A DNA stretch of 6,376 nt from an uncultured Ruminococcus sp. (GCA_902783065.1 CACZPV010000210.1:1-6376), one strand, 5' to 3'. Shown: positions 1 through 6,028, numbered from the stretch's first letter. Numbers and translations are program-made. Notes: generated by a model not told the origin, from the letters alone.

Positions 1-13
1 ATCACACTCTACA

Positions 14-76
14 AAAAAATCAAAGTGTGCAAGCTTGATCTTTCAATCTTACTTACACACTTTATTTTACACTGTC
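14..76. repeat. Imperfect inverted repeat, candidate IS256-family end(s)
   Basis: Bases 22-33 and 52-63 are inverted copies (11 of 12 match) separated by 18 bases. Past a single bulged C at 21 the pairing continues with five A:T pairs (16-20 with 64-68). Read inward from position 76 on the minus strand, the right arm begins GACA..GT and contains an AAAGTGTGTAA block. From memory this resembles the terminal repeat of IS256, which also starts GATA and carries AATTGTGTAA. The left arm reads similarly from about position 9. No transposase is visible, and the 8 bases outside each arm do not form a target duplication. Alternatively the structure is a terminator for minus-strand transcription, because the left arm gives a run of seven T on that strand. 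The repeat itself is certain; its identity is inference. Confidence 0.4.
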
Positions 77-239
77 TATTCGATAGAATACTTTAATATC
101 TTTGGTGTTAAATTCCGCATAACTTCGTTATCGTCCTTGATTTATGTCAGACGATCGGCATTCTCTGCCTTGCTCTGCGAAATTTTCCGTTTGAATTTTT
201 TGCCCTGTATATCTGACATTAGTATAAAAAACACCTCAA

Positions 240-282
240 TAAGAAAAACAGCGTGACCGATTTGTTTCGTTCACGCTGTTTT
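240..282 (-). terminator. Rho-independent terminator of the XRE gene, possibly bidirectional
   Basis: Bases 245-256 and 271-282 form a perfect 12-bp stem with core CAGCGTGA/TCACGCTG. After one mismatch it extends by three more pairs (258-260 with 267-269), leaving a six-base loop. On the minus strand the stem runs into TTTTTCTT, a good U-tract. It starts inside the stop codon of the minus-strand regulator, so it ends that transcript tightly. The plus strand also has TTTT after the stem, so it could stop transcription from the left as well. Confidence 0.85.
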
Positions 283-616
283 ATGCATTTATTATGTCGT
301 CAATATTGTCGAGTATTTTATTAACGATAATAAGATATTTTTTATCCATGCTGTAAATTTTCTTGACGGCAGACTGCTTAAAAAATTCATCATCAGGTTC
401 GCTGAATAAACCCAGAAGATAATCTGTAGAAGTATCAAGCTGTATTGCAATGTTTTTAAGTGTAGATATAGAAACTCCTGCCTCGCCGCTTTCAATAGCT
501 GCAAGAAAACGAGTACTTACAGATAGCATCTCGGCAAAAGTTTCTCTTGTGTAGCCTTTTTGTTTCCTTGATTTCTTAATACGTTCACCGAGAATTATGT
601 TAATTTCTTTTTTCAT
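281..616 (-). CDS. XRE-family helix-turn-helix transcriptional regulator
   Basis: A 111-residue cytoplasmic protein with a Cro/C1-type helix-turn-helix domain at about residues 8-70. Visible landmarks are LGERIKKSRKQKGYTRETFAE (helices 1-2), the recognition-helix region VSTRFLAAIESGEAG with the characteristic IESG turn, and ISTLKNIAIQL...DYLLGL, typical of the fourth and fifth helices. The C-terminal ~40 residues are charged and helical, probably for dimerisation; I see no sensor or enzymatic domain. The ATG at 614-616 has GGAG on the minus strand at 627-630, ten bases upstream, supporting this start. It is transcribed away from the thiamin operon and shares its control region, so autoregulation or control of the thi promoter is possible, but nothing in the protein indicates thiamin as ligand. 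The family call is firm; the target is unknown. Confidence 0.9.
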   Translation of the reverse strand: MKKEINIILGERIKKSRKQKGYTRETFAEMLSVSTRFLAAIESGEAGVSISTLKNIAIQLDTSTDYLLGLFSEPDDEFFKQSAVKKIYSMDKKYLIIVNKILDNIDDIINA

Positions 617-646
617 CTTAATATAGCTCCAGTATTATAACAAAAT

Positions 647-675
647 ATGATATAATATTACATACGCGGTGTATA
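647..675 (-). promoter_or_regulatory. Candidate promoter of the XRE regulator
   Basis: On the minus strand TATACA (670-675) lies 17 bases from TATCAT (647-652), matching the sigma-A consensus at 4 of 6 and 5 of 6 positions. The predicted start near 640 leaves a short leader with the GGAG ribosome site at 627-630. A competing extended -10, TGTTATAAT (634-642, minus), would start transcription inside the ribosome site and seems less likely. Its -35 lies only five bases from that of the divergent thi promoter. Confidence 0.35.
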
Positions 676-680
676 CAGTC

Positions 681-709
681 TTGACAGAAGAATGTGTTTA
701 TGGTAAAAT
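681..709 (+). promoter_or_regulatory. Promoter of the thiamin operon
   Basis: TTGACA at 681-686 is a perfect -35. It is followed by an optimal 17-base spacer and TAAAAT at 704-709, one mismatch from the -10 consensus, with an extended -10 TG at 701-702. The expected transcription start is about 715-717, exactly at the 5' edge of the riboswitch aptamer. It is close to consensus, so it should be strong by default, with control exercised downstream by the riboswitch. Confidence 0.85.
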
Positions 710-713
710 AAAA

Positions 714-807
714 GGCACAACAGGGAGCTTGTAAACAGGCTGAGAGGAAGGTGTGACCTTCGACCTTTAACCTGATTTGGATAATGCCAACGTAGGGAAT
801 AGATTTG
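714..807 (+). ncRNA. TPP riboswitch (THI element)
   Basis: The conserved thi-box blocks occur in order: GGGAGC (723-728), CTGAGA (740-745), ACCTGAT (770-776), the TTGG-ATAATG-CCAA hairpin (777-790) and GTAGGGAA (792-799). A variable hairpin GAAGGT/ACCTTC with a GTG loop (747-761) sits at the place where Firmicute TPP aptamers often carry an extra stem. AGG (722-724) can pair with CCT (764-766), and ACAA (717-720) with TTGT (805-808) could close the outer stem. This RNA binds thiamin pyrophosphate. Because an intrinsic terminator follows at once, it most likely acts by transcription attenuation: TPP-bound aptamer, terminator forms, operon off. The class is certain; exact ends are approximate. 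Confidence 0.96.
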
Positions 808-813
808 TCTTAT

Positions 814-852
814 ACGAGAAGTTTCCAAAGGGCGACTTCTCGTTTTATTGTT
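814..852 (+). terminator. Riboswitch expression-platform terminator
   Basis: CGAGAAGT (815-822) pairs perfectly with ACTTCTCG (835-842). The stem then continues through a T:G pair and one mismatch to CC/GG, closing an AAAG tetraloop (827-830). TTTTATTGTT follows at 843-852. Placed directly after the aptamer and about 60 bases before thiS, it is the expected off-state hairpin. The competing antiterminator is not obvious; GGAA (796-799) could pair with TTCC (823-826), which is only four pairs. Confidence 0.88.
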
Positions 853-910
853 ATAATAAAGAAATTATAACATACATCTGACAGACAATATTTGATCAGG
901 AGGAGTTTTA

Positions 911-1105
911 ATGGTAAAAATCAATGGCACTGAAACTGATACTGCCGGAAAAACAGTAGATCAGTATATTGCAGAAACCGATTACAGCCGTTCCCGCATT
1001 GCTGTGGAAATAAATGGTGATATCATACCAAAATCAAAGTATGGATCAACTGTTCTGCATGACGGTGATATAGTTGAGATTGTCGGCTTTGTAGGAGGCG
1101 GCTGA
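911..1105 (+). CDS. thiS: ThiS, sulfur-carrier protein of thiazole synthesis
   Basis: A 64-residue ubiquitin-like (beta-grasp) protein, the usual ThiS length, ending in the diagnostic GFVGGG. The terminal glycine carboxylate is adenylated by ThiF and converted to thiocarboxylate, which donates the thiazole sulfur to ThiG. Other family signs are the start VKINGTE, the AVEINGDIIPKS segment and the DGDIVEIV strand before the tail. The ATG at 911 has an excellent ribosome site, AGGAGGAG, at 898-905. It is the first gene after the riboswitch and terminator, and its stop lies one base before the thiF start. The codons for the GGG tail also contain the AGGAGG that serves thiF (1093-1098), so the two genes are physically interlocked. 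MoaD is an alternative GG-tailed fold, but the context settles on ThiS. Confidence 0.97.
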   Translation: MVKINGTETDTAGKTVDQYIAETDYSRSRIAVEINGDIIPKSKYGSTVLHDGDIVEIVGFVGGG

Positions 1106-1106
1106 C

Positions 1107-1931
1107 ATGATACTGAAGGAAGAACAGGCAAAACGTTATGTAAGACATTTTGCATTAAAAGAGATTGGTGTCCGCGGACAGAAAAAGCTTCTTTCAGCAA
1201 AAGTACTTGTGATCGGTGCAGGAGGTTTAGGCTCGCCGGCTATAATGTACCTTGCTGCGGCAGGTATCGGAACGATAGGCATTGCTGATTTTGATAAGGT
1301 TGATATTTCCAATCTTCAAAGACAGATCATTCATATGACAGACAGAATCGGTGAAACTAAAACAAATTCGGCAAAGCTTACAGTTTCGGCAATTAATCCG
1401 GATGTTTCTGTAATATGCTGCAGCGAATTGCTGACACCGGACAATATAATGAATATAATTTCCGGCTATGACTTTATTCTTGACTGTACCGACAGATTTG
1501 AAACAAAATTTCTGATAAATGATGCCTGCGTACTGTCTGAAAAACCGTATTCTCATGCCGGCGTTGTTCGTTTTGAAGGACAGGCTATGACCTATGTCCC
1601 CGGAAAAGGACCCTGTCTGCGCTGTCTGATGGGAGATGTACCGCATGATGCTGTAACTTGTAAGGATGTTGGGGTGATTGGTGCGGCAGCCGGTGTGCTT
1701 GGAAGTATTCAGGCACTTGAAGCAGTTAAGTATATTCTTGGAAAAGGTGAACTTCTCTGTGGAAAAATATTTTCATTTGACGGACTGTCAATGAAGGTAC
1801 GTGTACATTCTATGCCTAATTCTGATCCGGAATGTGCTGTTTGCGGCATTTCACCGCTTATCCGGGATCTTTATGATCATAGGGAGGATTATGTAATAAC
1901 ATCCTGTACGATCGGTGGTGATGATGAATGA
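1107..1931 (+). CDS. thiF: ThiF, ThiS adenylyltransferase (E1-like)
   Basis: A 274-residue member of the ThiF/MoeB/HesA E1-like superfamily. It adenylates the C-terminus of ThiS with ATP, allowing its conversion to thiocarboxylate. The nucleotide-binding loop GAGGLGS is at residues 37-43. The D61/D63 acidic strand end and SNLQRQ (68-73, ATP-contacting Arg) follow, then DCTDRFETKFLIND (126-139) with the Mg-binding Asp. A structural zinc site is formed by CLRC (170-173) and CAVC (243-246). C185, in TCKDVGVIG, matches the conserved ThiF cysteine implicated in an acyl-disulfide with ThiS in E. coli. AGGAGG at 1093-1098, eight bases before the ATG, sets the start. The gene overlaps the downstream rhodanese by four bases (ATGA). 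MoeB is the close alternative; neighbouring thiS and thiG make ThiF much likelier. Confidence 0.95.
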   Translation: MILKEEQAKRYVRHFALKEIGVRGQKKLLSAKVLVIGAGGLGSPAIMYLAAAGIGTIGIADFDKVDISNLQRQIIHMTDRIGETKTNSAKLTVSAINPDVSVICCSELLTPDNIMNIISGYDFILDCTDRFETKFLINDACVLSEKPYSHAGVVRFEGQAMTYVPGKGPCLRCLMGDVPHDAVTCKDVGVIGAAAGVLGSIQALEAVKYILGKGELLCGKIFSFDGLSMKVRVHSMPNSDPECAVCGISPLIRDLYDHREDYVITSCTIGGDDE

Positions 1932-2215
1932 TTCAGAAAATTCATATTACAGACTATAAGAAGTCAGAAAACGATGTTCTGGTGGATTTGCGTGATAAAA
2001 CGCTATTTTCTTTTGGAACTATCGGCGGCGCTGTCAATATTCCTTCAGATGAAATCGGAAAGCTGTATGATTTACCGAAAGAAAAACGTATTGTCCTGTT
2101 TTGTCAGATTGGAGATTACAGCGCAGAAATTGCAGAACTGCTTTCTGATAACGGCTATCAGGTAGCTGACCTTGAGGGCGGTTACAGAGAGTGGCTTGCT
2201 GACTGCATGAAATAA
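1928..2215 (+). CDS. Single-domain rhodanese-like sulfurtransferase
   Basis: A 95-residue protein that is one compact rhodanese domain with no signal peptide, so cytoplasmic. Family landmarks are VLVDLRD (residues 17-23), the GxIxGAxNIP motif (about 30-39), and the active-site loop after the central strand: FCQIGDYS with C59 as the persulfide-forming cysteine and a CxxGxxS pattern. LEGGYREWL near the C-terminus is the usual closing element. The ATG overlaps the thiF stop by four bases (ATGA), which indicates translational coupling, and thiG follows after ten bases. That position between thiF and thiG suggests it carries sulfane sulfur, received from a cysteine desulfurase, to the ThiF-ThiS adenylate. 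In E. coli the rhodanese domain of ThiI does this. The enzyme family is clear; the partner is inference from context. Confidence 0.88.
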   Translation: MIQKIHITDYKKSENDVLVDLRDKTLFSFGTIGGAVNIPSDEIGKLYDLPKEKRIVLFCQIGDYSAEIAELLSDNGYQVADLEGGYREWLADCMK

Positions 2216-2228
2216 TAAGGAGAGAGTG

Positions 2229-3008
2229 ATGACTATGCAAAATGATGATAAACTGATTTTAGGGGGAAAGGAGTTTTCTTCAAGATTTATTCTTGGTTCA
2301 GGAAAATATTCTCTTTCCCTGATCGAGGCAGCTGTTAAATATGCAGGTGCAGAAATTATTACACTTGCGGTACGCAGAGCAAATACAAAAGACCACGAAA
2401 ACATTCTTGATTATATTCCGGAAGGTGTAACTCTGCTGCCTAATACATCAGGCGCAAGAAATGCAGAAGAAGCAGTGCGTATTGCAAGGCTCGCACGTGA
2501 ACTCGGATGCGGTGATTTTGTCAAGGTTGAGATTATGAGGGATTCCAAATATCTGCTGCCGGATAATGCTGAAACAGTGAAAGCAACAGAAATTCTTGCA
2601 AAAGATGGTTTTGTGGTTCTTCCGTATATGTATCCTGATCTTTATGCTGCAAGAGAACTTGTTAATGCAGGTGCATCTGCGGTAATGCCTCTTGCATCTC
2701 CTATAGGTTCCAATAAGGGACTTGCAGCAAAGGAATTTATTCAGATATTGATAGATGAGATTGATCTGCCTATAATCGTGGATGCAGGAATCGGCAGACC
2801 ATCACAGGCTTGTGAAGCCATGGAAATGGGTGCTGCTGCAATTATGGCAAATACCGCACTGGCAACGGCAGGTGATCTGCCGCTGATGGCAGCTGCGTTT
2901 AAGGCAGCTGTAGAGGCAGGCAGAAAAGCTTATCTTGCTAAACCCGGCAGAGTATTGACCCGGGGAGCCTCTGCATCCGATCCGCTGACGGGATTTTTGC
3001 ATAACTGA
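2229..3008 (+). CDS. thiG: ThiG, thiazole synthase
   Basis: A (beta/alpha)8-barrel enzyme of about 259 residues, the normal length for ThiG. It condenses 1-deoxy-D-xylulose 5-phosphate, dehydroglycine and ThiS thiocarboxylate into the thiazole phosphate carboxylate. Signatures are FILGSGKY (residues 20-27), ITLAVRR (44-50), LPNTSGARNAEEAV (70-83), and FVKVEIMRD (97-105) with K99 as the probable Schiff-base lysine. LPYMYPD, the phosphate-binding MPLASPIGSNKG segment, VDAGIGRPSQA and a MANTAL segment follow. GGAG at 2219-2222 is six bases before the ATG at 2229, so I chose that start. An in-frame GTG at 2226 is too close to the ribosome site, and ATG 2235 is farther but possible. The next gene, thiH, encodes its dehydroglycine-supplying partner and lies 11 bases downstream. 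Confidence 0.96.
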   Translation: MTMQNDDKLILGGKEFSSRFILGSGKYSLSLIEAAVKYAGAEIITLAVRRANTKDHENILDYIPEGVTLLPNTSGARNAEEAVRIARLARELGCGDFVKVEIMRDSKYLLPDNAETVKATEILAKDGFVVLPYMYPDLYAARELVNAGASAVMPLASPIGSNKGLAAKEFIQILIDEIDLPIIVDAGIGRPSQACEAMEMGAAAIMANTALATAGDLPLMAAAFKAAVEAGRKAYLAKPGRVLTRGASASDPLTGFLHN

Positions 3009-3019
3009 GGGGGAACAGT

Positions 3020-4273
3020 ATGGAAAACAGTTTTTTTGTAGACAGTGAAAATCTTTCTGAAGCTGCTCTTGAAAAGAAACACAGACTTGAGAATGATCCT
3101 TCCTCACGTACCGATCATATGAAATACATGGATGGTATGGAAATTATACAGTCTGATATCTGTGAAAAGGTTATGTCACGGGTGAAAGAATACGATTACA
3201 GTCAGTATACAGCCCGAGATGTTATTGCTGCTCTGGAGCATGAAACGTGCAGTATAGAGGATTTCAAAGCATTGCTGTCACCTGCTGCTGAACCATATCT
3301 TGAACAGATGGCACAGCGTGCAAGAGCAGAAACGGGAAAGCATTTCGGTAACACAGTTTATCTTTTCACACCGCTTTACATAGCAAATTACTGTGGGAAC
3401 TACTGCGTTTATTGCGGATTTAACTGCTATAACGATATCAGGCGTATGAAGCTGAATATGGAACAGATTGACCATGAAATGAAAGTTATTGCCGATTCGG
3501 GTATGGAAGAAATTCTAATTCTTACAGGAGAAAGCAGGGCAAAAAGCAGCGTGGAATATATCGGCGAAGCCTGTAAGCTTGCCAGAAAATATTTTCGTAT
3601 GGTGGGTCTGGAGATTTATCCTGTCAATACGGATGAATACCGGTATCTGCATGAATGTGGTGCAGATTATGTTACGGTGTTTCAGGAAACCTATGATACA
3701 GAAAAATATGAAACTCTGCATCTGATGGGGCATAAGCGTGTGTGGCCATACAGATTCGATTCTCAGGAAAGAGCACTTATGGGTGGAATGAGGGGTGCAG
3801 GCTTTTCGGCATTGCTGGGGTTGTCTGATTTTCGCAGGGATGCACTGGCAAGCGCACTTCATGTCTATTATTTGCAGAGGAAATATCCTCATGCAGAGAT
3901 GTCGCTGTCATGTCCGCGTTTGAGACCCATTATAAATAACGATAAGATCAATCCGCTGGATGTGCATGAAACACAGCTTTGTCAGGTGATTTGTGCCTAC
4001 CGTATTTTCATGCCTTTCGTGGGGATTACCGTATCGTCAAGAGAAAGCGAAAGCTTCCGCAACGGTATAGTTAAAATTGCTGCCACAAAAGTATCAGCAG
4101 GCGTTTCTACCGGAATCGGAGATCATGAAAGCAAATACAGCGGAAAGGAGTCGGATGGTGCTGAGGGTGACGAGCAGTTTGAAATCAGTGACAGCAGAAG
4201 CTTTGACAAGATGTATCAGGATATGTCAGGTGAGGGACTACAGCCTGTCCTGAATGATTATCTTTATGTCTGA
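3020..4273 (+). CDS. thiH: ThiH, radical-SAM tyrosine lyase (2-iminoacetate synthase)
   Basis: A 417-residue radical-SAM enzyme. It cleaves tyrosine to dehydroglycine (2-iminoacetate) and p-cresol, feeding ThiG; this is the oxygen-sensitive alternative to ThiO. The [4Fe-4S] motif CxxxCxxC is C125-C129-C132 in YCGNYCVYCGFNCYN, preceded by YLFTPLYIANY. ILTGESR, VGLEIYPVNTDEY, VTVFQETYD, LGLSDFRRDAL and the C-terminal GIGDHESKYSG and GLQPVLNDY segments are typical of ThiH. About 33 residues at the N-terminus (Ser/Glu/Lys-rich, before DHMKYM) exceed the shorter family members. The start at 3020 is supported by the G-rich ribosome site at 3007-3013; ATG 3119 has no visible site. The 3' end overlaps tenI. 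Confidence 0.96.
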   Translation: MENSFFVDSENLSEAALEKKHRLENDPSSRTDHMKYMDGMEIIQSDICEKVMSRVKEYDYSQYTARDVIAALEHETCSIEDFKALLSPAAEPYLEQMAQRARAETGKHFGNTVYLFTPLYIANYCGNYCVYCGFNCYNDIRRMKLNMEQIDHEMKVIADSGMEEILILTGESRAKSSVEYIGEACKLARKYFRMVGLEIYPVNTDEYRYLHECGADYVTVFQETYDTEKYETLHLMGHKRVWPYRFDSQERALMGGMRGAGFSALLGLSDFRRDALASALHVYYLQRKYPHAEMSLSCPRLRPIINNDKINPLDVHETQLCQVICAYRIFMPFVGITVSSRESESFRNGIVKIAATKVSAGVSTGIGDHESKYSGKESDGAEGDEQFEISDSRSFDKMYQDMSGEGLQPVLNDYLYV

Positions 4274-4877
4274 AATCATTTGTATTACTAACAGAAAACT
4301 ATGTAAAGGCTCGTTCCTCGGACAGATTGAAAAAATCGCTGCTGCCCGTCCTGACAGAATTGTGCTGCGTGAAAAGGACCTGAGTGAGGCAGAATATACT
4401 GTACTTGCAAAGCAGGTTATGGAAATTTGTGATAAATATGAGGTATCCTGTACACTTCATAATTTTGTTGAGGCAGCCGCAATGCTCGTAGCAAAAAATA
4501 TTCATCTGCCGCTGCCAGTCCTCAGAACCATGACAGATGAAATAAAATGCTGTTTTGAAAGCATCGGCACATCATGCCATAGCAGGAATGAAGCAGAAGA
4601 AGCAGAAAAGCTTGGTGCATCCTGTATTGCAGCCGGACATATTTTTGAAACTGACTGCAAGGCAGGCATGCCGGGCAGAGGACTCGATTTTTTACGTGAA
4701 ATAAAAAGCAGTGTTAATATTCCTGTTTTTGCTATCGGAGGAATTTCGACAGAAAATGCAGAAAAAGTAATAGGTTCCGGAGCAGATGGAATCTGTATGA
4801 TGAGCAGTTTTATGAAAAGCAAAGATCCGGCACGGCTGATTTCTGCTCTTAGGGAGGTGACTTATTCTTGTGAATAA
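4266..4877 (+). CDS. tenI: TenI-type thiazole tautomerase
   Basis: About 203 residues of the ThiE/TenI TIM-barrel fold. It matches TenI rather than ThiE: it carries AAGHIFETDCKAGMPGRGL (residues 122-140), corresponding to the GH...TDCKxGxPxRG signature of B. subtilis TenI, with H125 in the place of its catalytic histidine. The ThiE metal and pyrophosphate residues are missing: the ND pair becomes HN (65-66), DGVHVG becomes KNIHLP, and PTK is absent. So it should aromatise the ThiG product to the carboxythiazole phosphate taken by ThiE. FAIGGIS near the C-terminus is the shared phosphate loop. I chose ATG 4266, eight bases inside thiH, because SEIICITNRKL is a natural first strand. ATG 4254 is also in frame. 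Neither has a good ribosome site, so it is probably read by coupling to thiH. Confidence 0.87.
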   Translation: MSEIICITNRKLCKGSFLGQIEKIAAARPDRIVLREKDLSEAEYTVLAKQVMEICDKYEVSCTLHNFVEAAAMLVAKNIHLPLPVLRTMTDEIKCCFESIGTSCHSRNEAEEAEKLGASCIAAGHIFETDCKAGMPGRGLDFLREIKSSVNIPVFAIGGISTENAEKVIGSGADGICMMSSFMKSKDPARLISALREVTYSCE

Positions 4878-5517
4878 AGACAAACTTTTGTTGTACGCTA
4901 TTACAGATAGTGAATGTATCGGGGACAGGGATTTTTATGAAGAAGTTGAAAATGCCCTCAGAGGCGGGGTTACAGTTTTGCAGCTTCGTGAAAAGCACCT
5001 GACAACAGAGCAGCTTACTGAAAAGGCAGGAAAGCTAAAGAAAATCTGTCAGAAATACAATGTTCCTCTGATCGTCAACGACAATGTACGTGCAGCGATT
5101 GACAGCGGAGCAGACGGTGTTCATGTGGGCGCAGACGATATGAATGTTGCTGAAATAAGAAAGATTGCCGGCAGCGGTTTTATCATAGGTGCTACAGCCA
5201 AAACACTTGAACAGGCAAAAAAAGCACAGGCAAATGGAGCAGATTATCTTGGATGCGGAGCATTATTTCCATCGCCGACCAAAAGCAGTGCAGTTCCGAT
5301 GTCAATAAAAACTTTACAGGAGATTACATCAGCTGTCAATATTCCCGTTGTGGCGATCGGGGGACTGAACTATGATAATATTGAAATAATAAAAAACAGC
5401 GGTGTATCAGGAGCAGCGGTTGTATCTGCTGTTTTTGCGGAAGATGATGTAAAGGCTGCTGCTGAGAAGCTGAAGAAAAAGATTGGGGTGATTCTGGATG
5501 TATCTCAGACCATATAA
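4870..5517 (+). CDS. thiE: ThiE, thiamin-phosphate synthase
   Basis: A 215-residue TIM-barrel enzyme that joins hydroxymethylpyrimidine diphosphate and carboxythiazole phosphate into thiamin phosphate, the last joining step of the pathway. All expected features are present: LLYAITD at the start, GGVTVLQLREK (residues 32-42), IVNDN (68-72) with Mg-binding D71, ADGVHVGADD (81-90) with second metal ligand D90, GATAKT (107-112), the pyrophosphate-binding SPTK (135-138) and VAIGGL near the C-terminus. The GTG start at 4870 overlaps the tenI end by eight bases. A strong ribosome site, GGGAGGTGA at 4852-4860, lies within tenI. The last 20 bases overlap the next gene. Comparison with the adjacent tenI shows two paralogues split into synthase and tautomerase. 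Confidence 0.96.
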   Translation: MNKDKLLLYAITDSECIGDRDFYEEVENALRGGVTVLQLREKHLTTEQLTEKAGKLKKICQKYNVPLIVNDNVRAAIDSGADGVHVGADDMNVAEIRKIAGSGFIIGATAKTLEQAKKAQANGADYLGCGALFPSPTKSSAVPMSIKTLQEITSAVNIPVVAIGGLNYDNIEIIKNSGVSGAAVVSAVFAEDDVKAAAEKLKKKIGVILDVSQTI

Positions 5518-6028
5518 AAAATCAGATGCCGGAACAATTCTTTCATGGTGCAGGGACGAAATTACATTCAGATTATGGACATCTGACAGGTATGATCATT
5601 TTCCGATTACCGAAAACGATATGAATTATAAGTATTGTGACTGCAACGGTGACTGTATTGAAGATGACAATTTCTATCCTATGACAGCCTGTGATGATGA
5701 TGGAATAGTCGGTCATTTCATTTTAAGGTATACAAACGGAGATGTACATACACTGCGTATAGGGTTCGTAATTGTAGACGATAAAAAACGGGGCTGTGGA
5801 GTGGGCAAAAAAATGATAAGCCTTGCACTGCGTTATGCATTTACAATTGCCGGAGCAGACAGGGTAACTATAGGTGTTTTTGAGAATAATGAAAGTGCTT
5901 ATCATTGCTACAAATCTGTCGGATTCAGGGATGTTGAAGCTGAAAATCCGGAAATATGTGACCTGTTCGGTGAAAAATGCAGAATAGTTGAATTGGCAGC
6001 AGACAAAGGTTCATATTATTCACTCTGA
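5498..6028 (+). CDS. GNAT-family N-acetyltransferase, substrate unknown
   Basis: A 176-residue cytoplasmic protein of the Gcn5-related N-acetyltransferase superfamily. It starts with the common MYLRPYKKSDA. It contains the acetyl-CoA loop (R/Q)xxGxG as RGCGVGKK at residues 98-105, preceded by the strand LRIGFVIVDD. NNESAYHCYKSVGF (about 129-142) is the closing motif seen in RimJ/RimL-like members. A cysteine- and acid-rich stretch, CDCNGDCIEDD (47-57), sits in the substrate-facing N-terminal half. The ATG lies 20 bases inside thiE with GGGGTGA six bases upstream, so it is co-transcribed and probably translationally coupled. Nothing in the sequence identifies a substrate: it may be a passenger, or may act on a thiamin intermediate or a protein. 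A roughly 310-base gap follows before thiD. Confidence 0.88.
   Translation: MYLRPYKKSDAGTILSWCRDEITFRLWTSDRYDHFPITENDMNYKYCDCNGDCIEDDNFYPMTACDDDGIVGHFILRYTNGDVHTLRIGFVIVDDKKRGCGVGKKMISLALRYAFTIAGADRVTIGVFENNESAYHCYKSVGFRDVEAENPEICDLFGEKCRIVELAADKGSYYSL

Noticed and set aside
118..130. ATAACTTCGTTAT, resembling a loxP arm
   Set aside because: It is a 13-base near-palindrome with a three-base centre; the spacer and second arm of loxP are absent, so the likeness is coincidental.
35..256. A 73-codon plus-strand frame starting at TTG
   Set aside because: It has no ribosome site, crosses the inverted repeat and the terminator stem, and its composition (Phe/Ile/Ser-rich) looks like translated AT-rich noncoding DNA.
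852..857. A TATAAT between the riboswitch terminator and thiS
   Set aside because: No -35-like sequence lies at the right distance (829-834 is in the terminator loop and stem), and a promoter here would bypass the riboswitch.
1227..1646. A 139-codon antisense frame inside thiF
   Set aside because: It is a shadow of thiF codon usage, cysteine- and arginine-rich without a domain pattern, and thiF is unmistakable on the other strand.
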